64,000 nt of DNA from Candidatus Zhuqueibacterota bacterium (GTDB lineage Bacteria; Zhuqueibacterota; Zhuqueibacteria; Oceanimicrobiales; Oceanimicrobiaceae): positions 45,902 through 109,901 of the forward strand of contig JAJDAF010000041.1 of NCBI GenBank assembly GCA_029261995.1, given 5' to 3'. How positions within the stretch are numbered: the first letter of the stretch is position 1; each line of letters opens with the position of its first letter. The notes beneath the pieces are model-generated. The model was not told the DNA's origin, ran no database searches, and was given only the letters and a program-made list of their open reading frames with translations. Positions 9,098 to 18,322 of this stretch are shown in pieces. Made by a program: the position numbers and the translations under genes.

Positions 9098-11506
9098 ATG
9101 TTAAAGAACTATCTCAAAGTAACCCTTAGAACTCTGGCGAAAAGCAAGGCCTACTCGTTTATCAATATCTCCGGTTTGGCAATTGGCCTGACCTGCTGCC
9201 TGCTGATCACGCTCTACATCCGGCAGGAGTTGAACTTCGACCGCTTTCACGAAAACGCGGATCGCATTTACCGGGTCGCGGTGGAAAACACCTATCCGGA
9301 CCGCATCACCAACTACTCTCAGACACCCGTGCCGCTAGCGCCGGCGTTAAGGCTCGACTACCCGGAAATCGAAAAGGTCAGTCGTGTGTACTTTGGCTTT
9401 GAGAACCTGATCGAGGCAAACGACAAGCGCATTCTCGAAGACGACGTCATATATGCTGACCCCGATTTCTTCGACATATTCACCTTTGCCATAGTGCACG
9501 GCGGCGCGCAGGGCCTTCTTGACGAACCAAGCAGCATCGTGTTGACACAATCGGCGGCGCAGAAATACTTCGGCGACGAGAACCCGCTCGGCAAACCGGT
9601 GCGGCTCAACAACAAGTACGATTTCAAGGTGACTGGTGTCGTGCAGGATGTCCCGGTCATCTCCCATTTCACGTTCGATTTCGTTATTTCCTACAAAGTG
9701 TTGAACGAAGACCTTTACGGTGTCGCCCTGGATCAATGGGGCGCTTACTCTGACAACTACACGTTTTTCCTGCTGCCGGAGAATCTCGAAGCGCAGGCGT
9801 TCGAGCAGCGCCTTTCTGATCTGATGACGCGCAACACCAGGAAAAGCCCAAATCGCTCCCGCAAGCTTTTCCTGCAACCGCTGACGTCTATCCACCTGCA
9901 CGCGCACAACGAAGATGAGATCAGTACGAACAACTTCGTCTCAAACCTGATTATCCTGGCAGCGATTGGCATTTTCCTGCTGCTCATTGCCTGCATCAAC
10001 TTCATGAATCTATCGACGGCACGGTCGAGCCGGCGTGCAAAGGAAGTCGGTATTCGCAAAGTTCTGGGGGCGGCTCGCGGGCAGCTTACCCGCCAGTTCC
10101 TGGGAGAATCGTTGATCATCGTCTTTCTTGCAATGACTCTGTCGCTGGCATTGCTCGAGGCGGCCCTTCCCTATTTTTCACAGCTAGTGGGCCGCGAAAT
10201 TGACTTTGTCCTGCGCGAGAATACCGATGTCCTGGGCTTCCTGGCCGGGCTGGCGCTGGTGGTCGGTTTGGCCTCCGGTATCTATCCGGCGCTGGTTCTT
10301 TCGGCTTTCCGGCCCATGGCGATCGTGAAAGGCACGAAAACCCTCGAGACACAGTCGAAATGGCCGCTTTATTTCCGGCGCTTCCTGGTAGTGACGCAGT
10401 TTGCGATTTCCATCGGCCTCATCTTCGGAACCCTGACCATCAAACAGCAACTGCAATTCATGCAGAACACCGACCTCGGCTTCAAGCGCGATCTGACGAT
10501 AGCGATCATGATGTTCGAGGACGAAACCTACAAGAAATCAGAGATAATCAAACGCGACCTCCTGAGCCACCCCAACGTGTTGCAGGCCAGCGCCGGTTTT
10601 AAGACGCCCATCGGCGAATACAGCTTCGACACCTCAGCCTATCCACAAGGCCGGGATGGCAAAGACCGATTCAGCGTGCAGTTAAGTTTCGTCGATTTCG
10701 ACTATTTCGACCAGTTTGGGATGGCACTGCTTGCCGGCCGCAGCCATTCGAATCCGTTCGCGACCGACTCCGCCCAGACCTTTGTAGTCAACGAGACGCT
10801 GGCAAAACGGCTCGGCGCAGTGCGACCGGAAGACGTGGTGGGCAGGAAACTATTGATCGGCATCAGGGGCATGGTCGGGGAAATCATCGGCGTCGTGAAA
10901 GACTTTCACATTGCCTCGATGCATGATGAAATCCAGCCGCTCATCTTCAGCCATTGGCCGCGCTTCTTCCACCAGATTGCCGTGACGATCCGGCCCGAGA
11001 ACATCCCGGAGACGCTTGCCTTCCTGCAAAAGACCTGGCAGAAATACGAACCCGTCTACCCGTTCAAATATGAGTTTCTCGACGACACCATCGAGCAATT
11101 GTATGAATCGGAGCAGCAAGCCTTTCGCGTGGTCACCACCTTCTCCGGCATCGCTATTTTTCTCGCCTGCATGGGTCTTTTCGGGCTCTCGGCTTTCGCG
11201 GCGGAACAGCGCACGAAGGAGATCGGCGTGCGCAAAGTGCTAGGCGCGACTGTTCGCAATATCGTCGGGCTGTTGTCGCAGGACTTTGTCAAACTCGTCA
11301 TTCTCGGCGGAATTGTTGCCGCGCCGCTCGCCCATTTTCTGATGAACATGTTCCTGCAAGAATTCTTCGCCTACCGGATCGAAATCGACTGGACGACCTC
11401 GCTGCTGGCGATTCTGGCCGCCGTTCTGGTTGCGCTCTTGACCGTCAGTTCGCAGGCAATCCGGGCCGCGTTGACGAATCCGGTTGAAACGTTGCGTTAT
11501 GAATAA
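9098..11506 (+). CDS. FtsX/MacB-type ABC transporter permease
   Basis: An 802-residue permease with the double MacB-periplasmic/FtsX layout. There is an N-terminal membrane helix near residues 21-41, a large periplasmic domain, and helices around 285-410 containing 'RAKEVGIRKVLGA'. A second periplasmic domain follows, and the last helices contain 'RTKEIGVRKVLGA'. It ends in the typical NPVETLRYE. The ATG at 9098 is preceded by GGAG (9087-9090), and homology starts at MLKNYLKVTLR. No ATPase gene is adjacent, so it must share one encoded elsewhere. A remnant of a paralogous permease lies at 13437-13501, sharing its extreme 3' end. Confidence 0.92.
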   Translation: MLKNYLKVTLRTLAKSKAYSFINISGLAIGLTCCLLITLYIRQELNFDRFHENADRIYRVAVENTYPDRITNYSQTPVPLAPALRLDYPEIEKVSRVYFGFENLIEANDKRILEDDVIYADPDFFDIFTFAIVHGGAQGLLDEPSSIVLTQSAAQKYFGDENPLGKPVRLNNKYDFKVTGVVQDVPVISHFTFDFVISYKVLNEDLYGVALDQWGAYSDNYTFFLLPENLEAQAFEQRLSDLMTRNTRKSPNRSRKLFLQPLTSIHLHAHNEDEISTNNFVSNLIILAAIGIFLLLIACINFMNLSTARSSRRAKEVGIRKVLGAARGQLTRQFLGESLIIVFLAMTLSLALLEAALPYFSQLVGREIDFVLRENTDVLGFLAGLALVVGLASGIYPALVLSAFRPMAIVKGTKTLETQSKWPLYFRRFLVVTQFAISIGLIFGTLTIKQQLQFMQNTDLGFKRDLTIAIMMFEDETYKKSEIIKRDLLSHPNVLQASAGFKTPIGEYSFDTSAYPQGRDGKDRFSVQLSFVDFDYFDQFGMALLAGRSHSNPFATDSAQTFVVNETLAKRLGAVRPEDVVGRKLLIGIRGMVGEIIGVVKDFHIASMHDEIQPLIFSHWPRFFHQIAVTIRPENIPETLAFLQKTWQKYEPVYPFKYEFLDDTIEQLYESEQQAFRVVTTFSGIAIFLACMGLFGLSAFAAEQRTKEIGVRKVLGATVRNIVGLLSQDFVKLVILGGIVAAPLAHFLMNMFLQEFFAYRIEIDWTTSLLAILAAVLVALLTVSSQAIRAALTNPVETLRYE

Positions 11507-11587
11507 GGGAGGTGAGGAGAAGTATTGCCAAACTTGACATCTCCTTGAAACGAAAAACGCCCTGGCCACGCCACCGAGTACCGCATC

Positions 11588-11780
11588 GAATACTTGATCG
11601 ACCCGAGAACCATCGGGCTACAGCAGCTAACCCTGGGTGCGTGAGGTCAAACCCTGGGAGTTTGAAACCGGGCATCTCAACCCGGAATTCCCGTCCGTCG
11701 GCTACTACGATTCGGAGATTCTCAATCCCAGCGAATGGTATCCGACTTACTCAAATCCCGCTTTCGAATACACTACCTAT
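11588..11780 (+). pseudogene. Decayed fragment of a paralogue of the 7025-8770 lipoprotein
   Basis: These 193 bases align over their whole length with 8036-8227 inside the lipoprotein gene, with only one indel. An extra A in 'gcgtgAggtc' shifts the frame and creates a TGA. Translated around the shift, both read 'LIDPRTIGLQ', 'PWEFETGHLNPEFPSVGYY' and 'EWYPTY'. Most differences are at third codon positions, so the copy diverged under selection as a real protein before it decayed. No start, and nothing corresponding to the rest of the gene, is present. It ends just before the glycosyltransferase start. Confidence 0.88.
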
Positions 11781-11794
11781 TGGAGAACAACTTG

Positions 11795-13348
11795 ATGATA
11801 AGGCAATTCATCGACCGTATCCGGCCCGGTGACGACACAGTAATGCTGTTTCCTATCGCCCTTGTAAAATTCCTTCTGCCGCTTCTCGCAAACAGCGAAT
11901 TCGGCTTCCATCGCGACGAATTCCTTTACATCGCCATGGGTAGGCGGCTCGACTGGGGTTACCTGGAAGTGTCGCCGCTCATCGGGGGCGTGGCCTGGTT
12001 TGCTAATCTGCTGTTCGGTGACTCACTGTTCGCTTACCGCTTTTTTCCGGCGCTCACTGGGGCACTCATGGTGGTGCTCATTTGGAAGATGGTGCGACTG
12101 CTCGACGGCGGTCGCTTTGCGGCGATTCTGGCGACGTTGGCGTTCATGTTCTCGCCGGCCTTCCTGCGATCAAACATGCTCTTCCAACCCGTAACCTTCG
12201 ACCAGTTCTTCTGGACGCTTGCAGCCTACCTCTTAATCAGGATACTGAAGGAAGAGGAGTTCAGGCTTTGGCTGGTGCTCGGCGTGGTCATTGGCGTGGG
12301 CATTCTGGCGAAGTACACCATGCTGCTGTTCTGCGTCGGTCTGCTGGTCGGTCTGGCTGCAACGGGAAGCCGCCGCATACTCCTGACGAAATGGCCCTGG
12401 TTGGCCACCGGCATCGCTCTGCTGATGGCGCTGCCGAATATCCTTTGGCAGACAAATCACGGCTGGCCGCTCATCACGCACATGGCTGATCTGAGCAAAA
12501 GCCACTTGGCGCATGTCGAACCGCTGGGTTTCATGCTGATGCAGCTTCTGATGACCTTGTGGGCCTTTCCGGTTTGGCTGGCGGGATTGTACTTTTTCCT
12601 GTGGGCGGAGAATGGTTGGCAATTCAGGGCCATTGGCTGGATCTACCTCGTGGTCTTGCTAGCGCTGCTCTCTCTGAGTGGGAAAGCCTACTATCTGCTG
12701 CCAGCTTACCCAATGCTGTTTGCGGCCGGTGGTTGCCAATTTGAGAAACTGCTGACGTCGCCGAAACGTGCCTGGTTACGCTACGCTATACCCATCTGGA
12801 TTATTATTAACAACAGTCCCACGATTCCGTACGGCGTGCCAATTCTTCCAATTGAGACGTTCAAAAAGTACGCCGCTTTTATGGCTGACAATCTCGGGCT
12901 GGTCGAACCGTTGCGCTGGGAACGCGGTGAACTGCACGACATCCCGCAGGATTACGCTGATATGTTCGGCTGGGAAGAGCAGGCCGAAAACGTCGCCGAG
13001 GTCTACCATCAGCTGGATCAGGAAGAGCAACAAACCTGTGTCATCCTGGCCGGAAACTATGGGCAAGCCGGTGCCTTGGAGTACTATAGCGAGAAATATG
13101 GTCTGCCACAAGTGGTCAGTCTACATGGCAGCTACTATCTCTGGGGGCCAGGGGAAAAACCCGCACAGACTTTGTTAACAGTAGGCATTCCAAAACATCG
13201 AATCGCGAGCAACTGTGCCGAAGTTATGATCGCGGCGACCATCACTCATGAAGTCGCCCGGGAGAACGATGTGCCCGTTAGCATCTGCCGAATGCCGCAC
13301 CGTTCGTTGCAAGAAATCTGGCCCCAATTGGCAGACCATCGATTCTAG
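11795..13348 (+). CDS. GT39 (PMT/ArnT-like) membrane glycosyltransferase
   Basis: A 517-residue polytopic protein of the dolichyl-phosphate-mannose mannosyltransferase/ArnT fold, which moves a sugar from a polyprenyl-phosphate carrier to a protein or lipid on the periplasmic side. The acidic pair of the first periplasmic loop is visible as 'FHRDEFLY' (Asp41, Glu42). About ten hydrophobic segments follow to residue ~340, then a soluble C-terminal domain. The ATG at 11795 has GGAG 9 bases upstream; the longer open frame before it is the pseudogene at 11588-11780. It lies between two gene remnants, suggesting it was inserted or retained while its neighbours decayed. Confidence 0.88.
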   Translation: MIRQFIDRIRPGDDTVMLFPIALVKFLLPLLANSEFGFHRDEFLYIAMGRRLDWGYLEVSPLIGGVAWFANLLFGDSLFAYRFFPALTGALMVVLIWKMVRLLDGGRFAAILATLAFMFSPAFLRSNMLFQPVTFDQFFWTLAAYLLIRILKEEEFRLWLVLGVVIGVGILAKYTMLLFCVGLLVGLAATGSRRILLTKWPWLATGIALLMALPNILWQTNHGWPLITHMADLSKSHLAHVEPLGFMLMQLLMTLWAFPVWLAGLYFFLWAENGWQFRAIGWIYLVVLLALLSLSGKAYYLLPAYPMLFAAGGCQFEKLLTSPKRAWLRYAIPIWIIINNSPTIPYGVPILPIETFKKYAAFMADNLGLVEPLRWERGELHDIPQDYADMFGWEEQAENVAEVYHQLDQEEQQTCVILAGNYGQAGALEYYSEKYGLPQVVSLHGSYYLWGPGEKPAQTLLTVGIPKHRIASNCAEVMIAATITHEVARENDVPVSICRMPHRSLQEIWPQLADHRF

Positions 13349-13436
13349 CGACTAGACAAGCGCCTGACGGTTTCCTTCAAGCCGTCCCCAGTGAATCCGT
13401 GCTGGCGTGTTAAGGCCTGGCCTTTCGGAAGAAACC

Positions 13437-13560
13437 CAACCGCTCTTCTTCAATCATTGGCCGCTTTAACGAATCCGGGCAACATTGCGTTACGAATGAT
13501 GAGTGCGCGGAAAGGAGAATTAGCGCGAGACTTGATGTTGCGTTGAAACGAAAAACGCCC
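13437..13560 (+). pseudogene. Remnant of a second FtsX-type permease gene with its 3' tail
   Basis: Three short segments match the permease gene at 9098-11506 in order. Bases 13437-13464 match 10935-10961 (protein 'QPLIFSHWPR'). Bases 13466-13501 match the last 36 bases including the stop (ACGAATCCGG ... TTGCGTTA). An 18-base identical stretch (TTGAAACGAAAAACGCCC) at 13543-13560 corresponds to 11545-11562, downstream of that gene. A deletion of about 500 bases relative to the intact gene joins the first two, and a small indel is needed to read the NPxxxLRYE ending. This is the scar of a paralogue, not a working gene. Confidence 0.7.
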
Positions 13561-13594
13561 CGGGCCGCATCATTCGAGCTGCGACTCAGGGCGT
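13555..13594 (-). terminator. Possible intrinsic terminator of the kinase-CsgG operon
   Basis: Read on the minus strand, ACGCCC at 13594-13589 pairs with GGGCGT at 13560-13555 and is followed directly by TTTTTCG. It lies about 25 bases after the stop of the last operon gene. The loop is long (28 bases) with a small inner hairpin, so strength is uncertain. Confidence 0.5.
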
Positions 13595-13617
13595 CTTCAG
13601 CTGCGTTTGAATTGAGT

Positions 13618-14514
13618 CTAATTACTGATAATCAACAACTCACTAAACCCGGCACGATCAGGATTCTCGTGGCCGCTGAGCTTGAGATGGATCGACCGCC
13701 CAGTGATAAGCGGCGCCACTTCGACCGCCGGCAGTGCGGCAGTTCGCGGATAGTCCACGGTTTCCTGAAAAAGCACAGTGCCGGTGGCATTGGGGCCGCT
13801 GTACACCTGAAACACCACCTTGCCAAAGCCAAAGCCATTGCGAAAACTGAGATTGTCATTCTCAGAGTTGTTGAAGATTGCGCAGGCAGCGATAAACAAA
13901 TCTGAACCTGCGGTCCACGTGTAAGTCGAAGTATCGCCATCCGCCACCGAGCCGCCAGAAAACCATGAAGTGCCAAAAGCAAGATCGACCCCAAATTCGG
14001 CAGGGAAGGCGCCTCCCTGATAGAGTGACGAAGCCGTGGCCGTGCCGCTGCCGGAAATCGGTGTCGGGGCCCGCAGCTGGATAAAAACCGGCACCTGCCG
14101 GATTTCTCCAGGTGTCAGGCTCAGGTTCGAGGCGCCACTTAGAAATACAGAACTAGCAATGTCGGTCGCGAACACCAGAATCTGAAACGACTGCAGGTCA
14201 CCGGTGATCGGAATGCTGAGATCGCCCTGTGCCACATTCGTCCCAAGCAGCGGGTCGGGGACAATTTCGAGTTGCTGCAGGCGGACAATGACCTCCCGGG
14301 TGAAAACATCTATCACCGAGACCTCAACGTTGTCAATGGCCTGAGTCGATAGGCCTGAGCGGCTGCTCCCGCCGCTCAGGTCCGGAAATGCCAGTTGCAC
14401 CTGAATCTGTGCCGGCATAAATGGATTGTTGATGAGATCCTGCTTTTCGCCACAGCCCACCGCAAACCCGACTAGCAGTGTCAGCCATGGAAGAAACTTG
14501 CTTGAACGTCGCAT
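13618..14514 (-). CDS. Lipoprotein of unknown function
   Basis: A 298-residue lipoprotein (lipobox VGCG near residue 21) that I cannot assign to a family. Residues 30-140 look like beta-rich Ig/FN3-like sequence ('VSVIDVFTREVIVRL', 'QLRAPTPI'). The C-terminal 150 residues contain 'SGGSVADGDTSTYTW' and end in strands, compatible with a jelly-roll carbohydrate-binding-like module. GGGAG precedes the ATG. It is the last gene of the minus-strand operon, 25 bases after the barrel gene, so it may be the surface partner of the barrel/CsgG proteins; that is inference. Confidence 0.75.
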   Translation of the reverse strand: MRRSSKFLPWLTLLVGFAVGCGEKQDLINNPFMPAQIQVQLAFPDLSGGSSRSGLSTQAIDNVEVSVIDVFTREVIVRLQQLEIVPDPLLGTNVAQGDLSIPITGDLQSFQILVFATDIASSVFLSGASNLSLTPGEIRQVPVFIQLRAPTPISGSGTATASSLYQGGAFPAEFGVDLAFGTSWFSGGSVADGDTSTYTWTAGSDLFIAACAIFNNSENDNLSFRNGFGFGKVVFQVYSGPNATGTVLFQETVDYPRTAALPAVEVAPLITGRSIHLKLSGHENPDRAGFSELLIISN

Positions 14515-14539
14515 GATGATAATCTCCCTCGATCAGTGA

Positions 14540-15661
14540 TTAAAAGCGGAACGCAAATCCGCCTCTTGCCTCGAGCCCTGTGATATCGATTTCCGAATCG
14601 GGACCGAGATTGAGCGTGCCCTGGTGGTAAATGAAAGTCGGGTCAAATGTAAAGTGGCGCGACAGGTTGAGCACGAAACCGCCACCGACTCCGAAGATGT
14701 TCGCACCGCCGCTGTCGTCCACCGTGTCGCCAAAGTTCTGGGACTGCACCAAGCCCTTGAATTTGAACGAATTGCTTCCCAAATAGAAAGTGGCGCGCAA
14801 GTCAAGCTCGCTGCCGTTTTCAACCAGGGCTGCGTTGGTGGAGGCGTTGTCGCCACGCCACCGCTGCGTCACGGAAAGCACCAGCGGATTGAAAATACCG
14901 AGCGGCAGACGAAGTTGTCCACGTGCGGCTACTTTGCCGCCAGCCTCATAGAAAGGCTGGCCGTTCAACTCATCTTCGGAATAGCTGGAGTAGACGATGT
15001 CAGCCAGAAAGCGGGCGTTGCCGCCAGCGAAATCGAACTCGCGCTCCACACCAACCGTGAGATTGAGCTCGTCTCCAGGTTTGATATCCAGGGTGGTGTT
15101 CTGGAAAGTGGCTTCGTACTCATTGCGGCGGGCATAGCCAACGCCGGCGCCGACAACCCAGTCGCCCAACTCCTGTGCAACTGCCAGTCCAAGAGTGAGG
15201 CTCGAACCTGTGCCAAAACTCGAAACCGGGTTCGCCAGCGGCCGGTTTGCGGCCAGTCCAGCCATTGCGAAATCCTCGCCGTTCAGCTCAGTCTCACCGG
15301 TCGGAACACCGACGCCGACCGTCAGCAACGCGAGATTGTCACCGAGCACAACTGACCCGCGCACAAACGTGTCACTGGCGTGATGAAACTCGGTGTTGTC
15401 ACCGTTTGTCTGCTCGATATTGGCCAGGAACGGCGAAGTGATGACATCGATGCCCAGCCGGGGACCGAGCGCCATGGAATAAGTCACGGGCGCGGCAAGC
15501 TGGATGTATTTGCTGAGTCCGGCGCCATCATCAAAATCCCACATCTTGAAGTGAAAGCCCGGCTTCAGGTATTGGTGGCGAATAAATTCCATCTGGTTTA
15601 TCTGAGCGCTCAGGGGTGAACTCACCACAAGCGCAGTCAGGAAAAATAGTAGTTTTTTCAT
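14540..15661 (-). CDS. Outer-membrane beta-barrel protein of unknown function
   Basis: A 373-residue protein with a cleavable signal peptide (MKKLLFFLTALVVSSPLSAQ), followed by alternating hydrophobic strands separated by turns, ending in 'ARGGFAFRF' with a terminal Phe, as in outer-membrane barrels. The ATG at 15661 is preceded by GGAG; a longer frame upstream is not supported. No known porin motif is recognised. It lies 34 bases after a TPR-CsgG gene and 25 before a lipoprotein gene. Operon position suggests it belongs to the same envelope assembly as the three CsgG-like proteins. Confidence 0.78.
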   Translation of the reverse strand: MKKLLFFLTALVVSSPLSAQINQMEFIRHQYLKPGFHFKMWDFDDGAGLSKYIQLAAPVTYSMALGPRLGIDVITSPFLANIEQTNGDNTEFHHASDTFVRGSVVLGDNLALLTVGVGVPTGETELNGEDFAMAGLAANRPLANPVSSFGTGSSLTLGLAVAQELGDWVVGAGVGYARRNEYEATFQNTTLDIKPGDELNLTVGVEREFDFAGGNARFLADIVYSSYSEDELNGQPFYEAGGKVAARGQLRLPLGIFNPLVLSVTQRWRGDNASTNAALVENGSELDLRATFYLGSNSFKFKGLVQSQNFGDTVDDSGGANIFGVGGGFVLNLSRHFTFDPTFIYHQGTLNLGPDSEIDITGLEARGGFAFRF

Positions 15662-15695
15662 TTGTCGCAGCTCCATTTCTTCGCTTGCAAACGCG

Positions 15696-17042
15696 CTAGT
15701 TTGATGGTGGCAGAGGCACCCGGATGGGAACCACGGCATTGTTAAGTGTGGCGTTGTCGCTGCCGGTAGCTTCCTGCAGAGGTTCGCGTGTGTCGTTGTC
15801 GCCCTGCGGCACCTGGCCGGTTTGCGCGGCAAAACTGCTGTTCACCAATCTGGAGGCTTTGGCTGAGCCAGAGGCATCGCCAGCCTCAGACTCGAATTCC
15901 GTCTCCAACTCGCTGGTAGAAGTGGCCGGCGCGGCCGCGGCTTTCTGCGCAATATCGACATCTGTAAGGCTTTGTTTTGCCAGCCCGAAACCCGGGTCGA
16001 TTTGAACGGCTTTCTGGTACTCAGTCTTCGCTTCCGAGAACATGGCCCGATCTTCGAAGTCCAAGCCGCGCGAGTAGGCAATCAATGCCAGCAGAGATTC
16101 GGTCTCAATCTTCTGAATCGCCTCGCGCTCCTCCTGAGTCAGCGTTACACCAAGCTCGTCGATAATCTTGAACGCCAAATCTTTCTCCAACTGAAAAATG
16201 GAATTCAGCTTGCCGGTGATTTCCTCGAGGTCTGAACGTTCGTTGCTCGCAGCCTCGGCCAGCGAGGCGTCGATGCGCAGGTTTTCATCCTGCAGGTCCG
16301 TGAAGCCGCCATGCACCAGCTTGCCGGCGCCGATCAACTTCCCGACCCGAGGGGCGCTGCCTGCCTCCACCATGCCGGTCGTGCCGAGCTTAAGTTCTTG
16401 CAGCAGCGTTTGCAGGCGCAGGCGCTCCACAACGGTCAGTTGTTTAGCTTTGGCCAGGTCGGTGATCAACATCTGGCTCAGCCCTTTCTTGAGAGGATCC
16501 AGTTCCGGCGACGAGCTTAGATTCTGAAAGTAGAGCACCGCCACTGAGTTCGTCGGGATGGCGTCAACCTGAATCGATTGCTCCTGTGCCAGGGCTTCCG
16601 CCACCGCCTGCCGCACCTGCTGGTGAGTCAGTTGCTTGATTCGAATCGAGATGCCGAGTCGGAAGTCTTTTGACCTGCTCAGCTTGACGTAGCTTTTATA
16701 GGCGTCGATGGCCTTGTCCAGCGTTCCCTGTTTTTCGTATGCCAGGCCCAGGTAGAAGATGGTTTTGCCGTCACCAGCGTGCAGGGTGTCGGCTTGCTGC
16801 AATTTCTCGATGGCCTCGTCAAACCGCCTGACTTTGTAGTAGGCGACGCCCAAATCACGCTTGATACGTTCATCCTGAGGCTTCTCTACTTCGGCCTGCT
16901 GCAAAAGCCCGATGGCCTGATCGAATTCGCTCTTCTTAAGATGATTGACGCCTTGTTGATAAGGGCCGCCAGCGCAGGCGGACAGGATAATAAATGCGGA
17001 GAACAGCATGGTCGAACTGCGTCGAACCACCCTGCGGTTCAT
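15696..17042 (-). CDS. TPR and CsgG-like domain lipoprotein (third paralogue)
   Basis: A 448-residue lipoprotein (LSACAGG). Residues ~30-110 form TPR repeats ('DLGVAYYKVRRFDEAIEKL', 'GLAYEKQGTLDKAIDAY'). Residues ~165-300 are CsgG-like: 'VAVLYFQNLSSS' and 'LTVVERLRLQTLLQEL' with 'APRVGKLIGAGKLVHGG', the curli-secretion CsgG pattern. A further TPR-like segment follows, and the last 70 residues are low-complexity Ser/Ala/Glu-rich. The start at 17042 is chosen because GAGGAG lies 9 bases upstream; an ATG at 17051 would sit directly on that site. CsgG proteins form outer-membrane secretion pores or lipoprotein scaffolds; which applies here is unknown. Confidence 0.85.
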   Translation of the reverse strand: MNRRVVRRSSTMLFSAFIILSACAGGPYQQGVNHLKKSEFDQAIGLLQQAEVEKPQDERIKRDLGVAYYKVRRFDEAIEKLQQADTLHAGDGKTIFYLGLAYEKQGTLDKAIDAYKSYVKLSRSKDFRLGISIRIKQLTHQQVRQAVAEALAQEQSIQVDAIPTNSVAVLYFQNLSSSPELDPLKKGLSQMLITDLAKAKQLTVVERLRLQTLLQELKLGTTGMVEAGSAPRVGKLIGAGKLVHGGFTDLQDENLRIDASLAEAASNERSDLEEITGKLNSIFQLEKDLAFKIIDELGVTLTQEEREAIQKIETESLLALIAYSRGLDFEDRAMFSEAKTEYQKAVQIDPGFGLAKQSLTDVDIAQKAAAAPATSTSELETEFESEAGDASGSAKASRLVNSSFAAQTGQVPQGDNDTREPLQEATGSDNATLNNAVVPIRVPLPPSN

Positions 17043-17119
17043 GTTTTTCATCTCCTCGCTCCATAGGTTGTGATTGTTTGCTTGAACGGTGTGCTTGGCC
17101 GAGTAACCTCCGGTCACCG

Positions 17120-17148
17120 AAAATAGACATTTGATTTTAAAGGCGCAA
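17120..17148 (-). promoter_or_regulatory. Candidate internal promoter in the CsgG operon
   Basis: On the minus strand TTGCGC (17148-17143), a 17-base spacer and TATTTT (17125-17120) form a weak sigma70-like promoter in the 137-base gap before the third CsgG-like gene. A small hairpin AACCC-aaca-GGGTT at 17147-17160 overlaps its -35 and could act as an attenuator of upstream transcription. Confidence 0.35.
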
Positions 17149-17179
17149 CCCTGTTGGGTTCGCAATCAGCGATGAGTCA

Positions 17180-18316
17180 TCACCACGCAAGCCGTTCCAA
17201 CTCGCCGACGCTCAATCGCTTCAAAGGGATAGTTGCAAGGTGCTGACGGGCAAGTTCGAATCCCGGGTCATGTTTGAGGGAGATTTCAAACTGCTCCCGT
17301 GAAGACGCAAACTGTTTTGCGTTCAAAAAATGCACGCCCTTGCAAAACGCGATGAACGCCATCATGCTAGTGGTAGCAGGAGAATTGACCGCCTCACGTT
17401 CGCGAGAATTCAGAGTCACCTGCAGGTCCGCCAGCAGGTCGAAAACCAGATTCTTCTGCAAAGTGAGTAACTCGGAGAGGCGGCCACTGGCGCGCGCGCC
17501 GTCGCCATTCAGCTTTCCAGTACGCGCATCGACCACTGCAGCGGTCAGGCTAATAGTTGCTTGCCCGGTTCTCTCGATGCCACCGGAGATGACTTGCCGC
17601 GTACCCAGCAATCGGCCCGTCTCAGAAATTCTGGTCTTGTCGTACAACTGTGAAATGTCGAAATTCATCACATCGAGAAGCACATCCAGTTTTTTTTGCG
17701 GGGCGACTGCGAGAACATTGACTTTGCTCAAGTCCCGCGCAATCAGCTCCGCCAGGCCGAGGAGCACGGGCTCAAGCTCCAGCCAGTTTGAGAGATTGCG
17801 AAATTGCAGAACGGCCAGAGAATTGGCCTGCGGCGCAGAGCCAGCATTCCCGGATTCGGAAAGCCTGGAACGCACCTCATCGTCGAACGCCTGAGTTTCT
17901 AGTTCTGCTATCCTCACCGGCAACTCAAGGCTGACATTCTCGTTCAGGTTTAGAGCCAGGCAGCGGCGGTAGGCTACGGCAGCCTCCTGAAGGGCTCCGG
18001 CAGTTTCATGGCCGAGCCCCAAAAAAAGCAAGGTTCGCGGGTCACCGCTAGCCAGGCGTTCTGACTGCTCGAGCTTCCGGATCGCCTCGCCAATCTGGCC
18101 GCTCTTGTAGTAGGAGATGCCCAAATCACGCTTGATTCTGGCATCGTCCGGGTTTTGCGATTCCAATTCGCGCAACTGGACGATAGCCAATCCCCAATCG
18201 CCTTGCTCGAAAAACCGGGAATGGCCGCGACCGGCCTGGTTTGAGCCGCAACTGAAAAGCAATACTGTCAGCAGCAGGAACTGAATCTGCGGCAACGACG
18301 AAAATCTCCACGCCAT
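17180..18316 (-). CDS. TPR and CsgG-like domain lipoprotein (second paralogue)
   Basis: A 378-residue lipoprotein with lipobox LLFSC (Cys23). It has the same plan as its two neighbours: two TPR repeats ('DLGISYYKSGQIGEAIRKL', 'GLGHETAGALQEAAVAY'), then a CsgG-like core starting 'LAVLQFRNLSNW' and including 'GRLLGTRQVISGG', then a final TPR-like segment ('KQFASSREQFEISLKHDPGF'). The core is the most diverged of the three: the usual 'VVERxxLQ' reads 'VAPQKKLDVLL'. It begins 6 bases after the stop of the upstream paralogue, so co-translation is likely. Probably an envelope scaffold; role unknown. Confidence 0.83.
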   Translation of the reverse strand: MAWRFSSLPQIQFLLLTVLLFSCGSNQAGRGHSRFFEQGDWGLAIVQLRELESQNPDDARIKRDLGISYYKSGQIGEAIRKLEQSERLASGDPRTLLFLGLGHETAGALQEAAVAYRRCLALNLNENVSLELPVRIAELETQAFDDEVRSRLSESGNAGSAPQANSLAVLQFRNLSNWLELEPVLLGLAELIARDLSKVNVLAVAPQKKLDVLLDVMNFDISQLYDKTRISETGRLLGTRQVISGGIERTGQATISLTAAVVDARTGKLNGDGARASGRLSELLTLQKNLVFDLLADLQVTLNSREREAVNSPATTSMMAFIAFCKGVHFLNAKQFASSREQFEISLKHDPGFELARQHLATIPLKRLSVGELERLAW

Positions 18317-18322
18317 ATTTTT

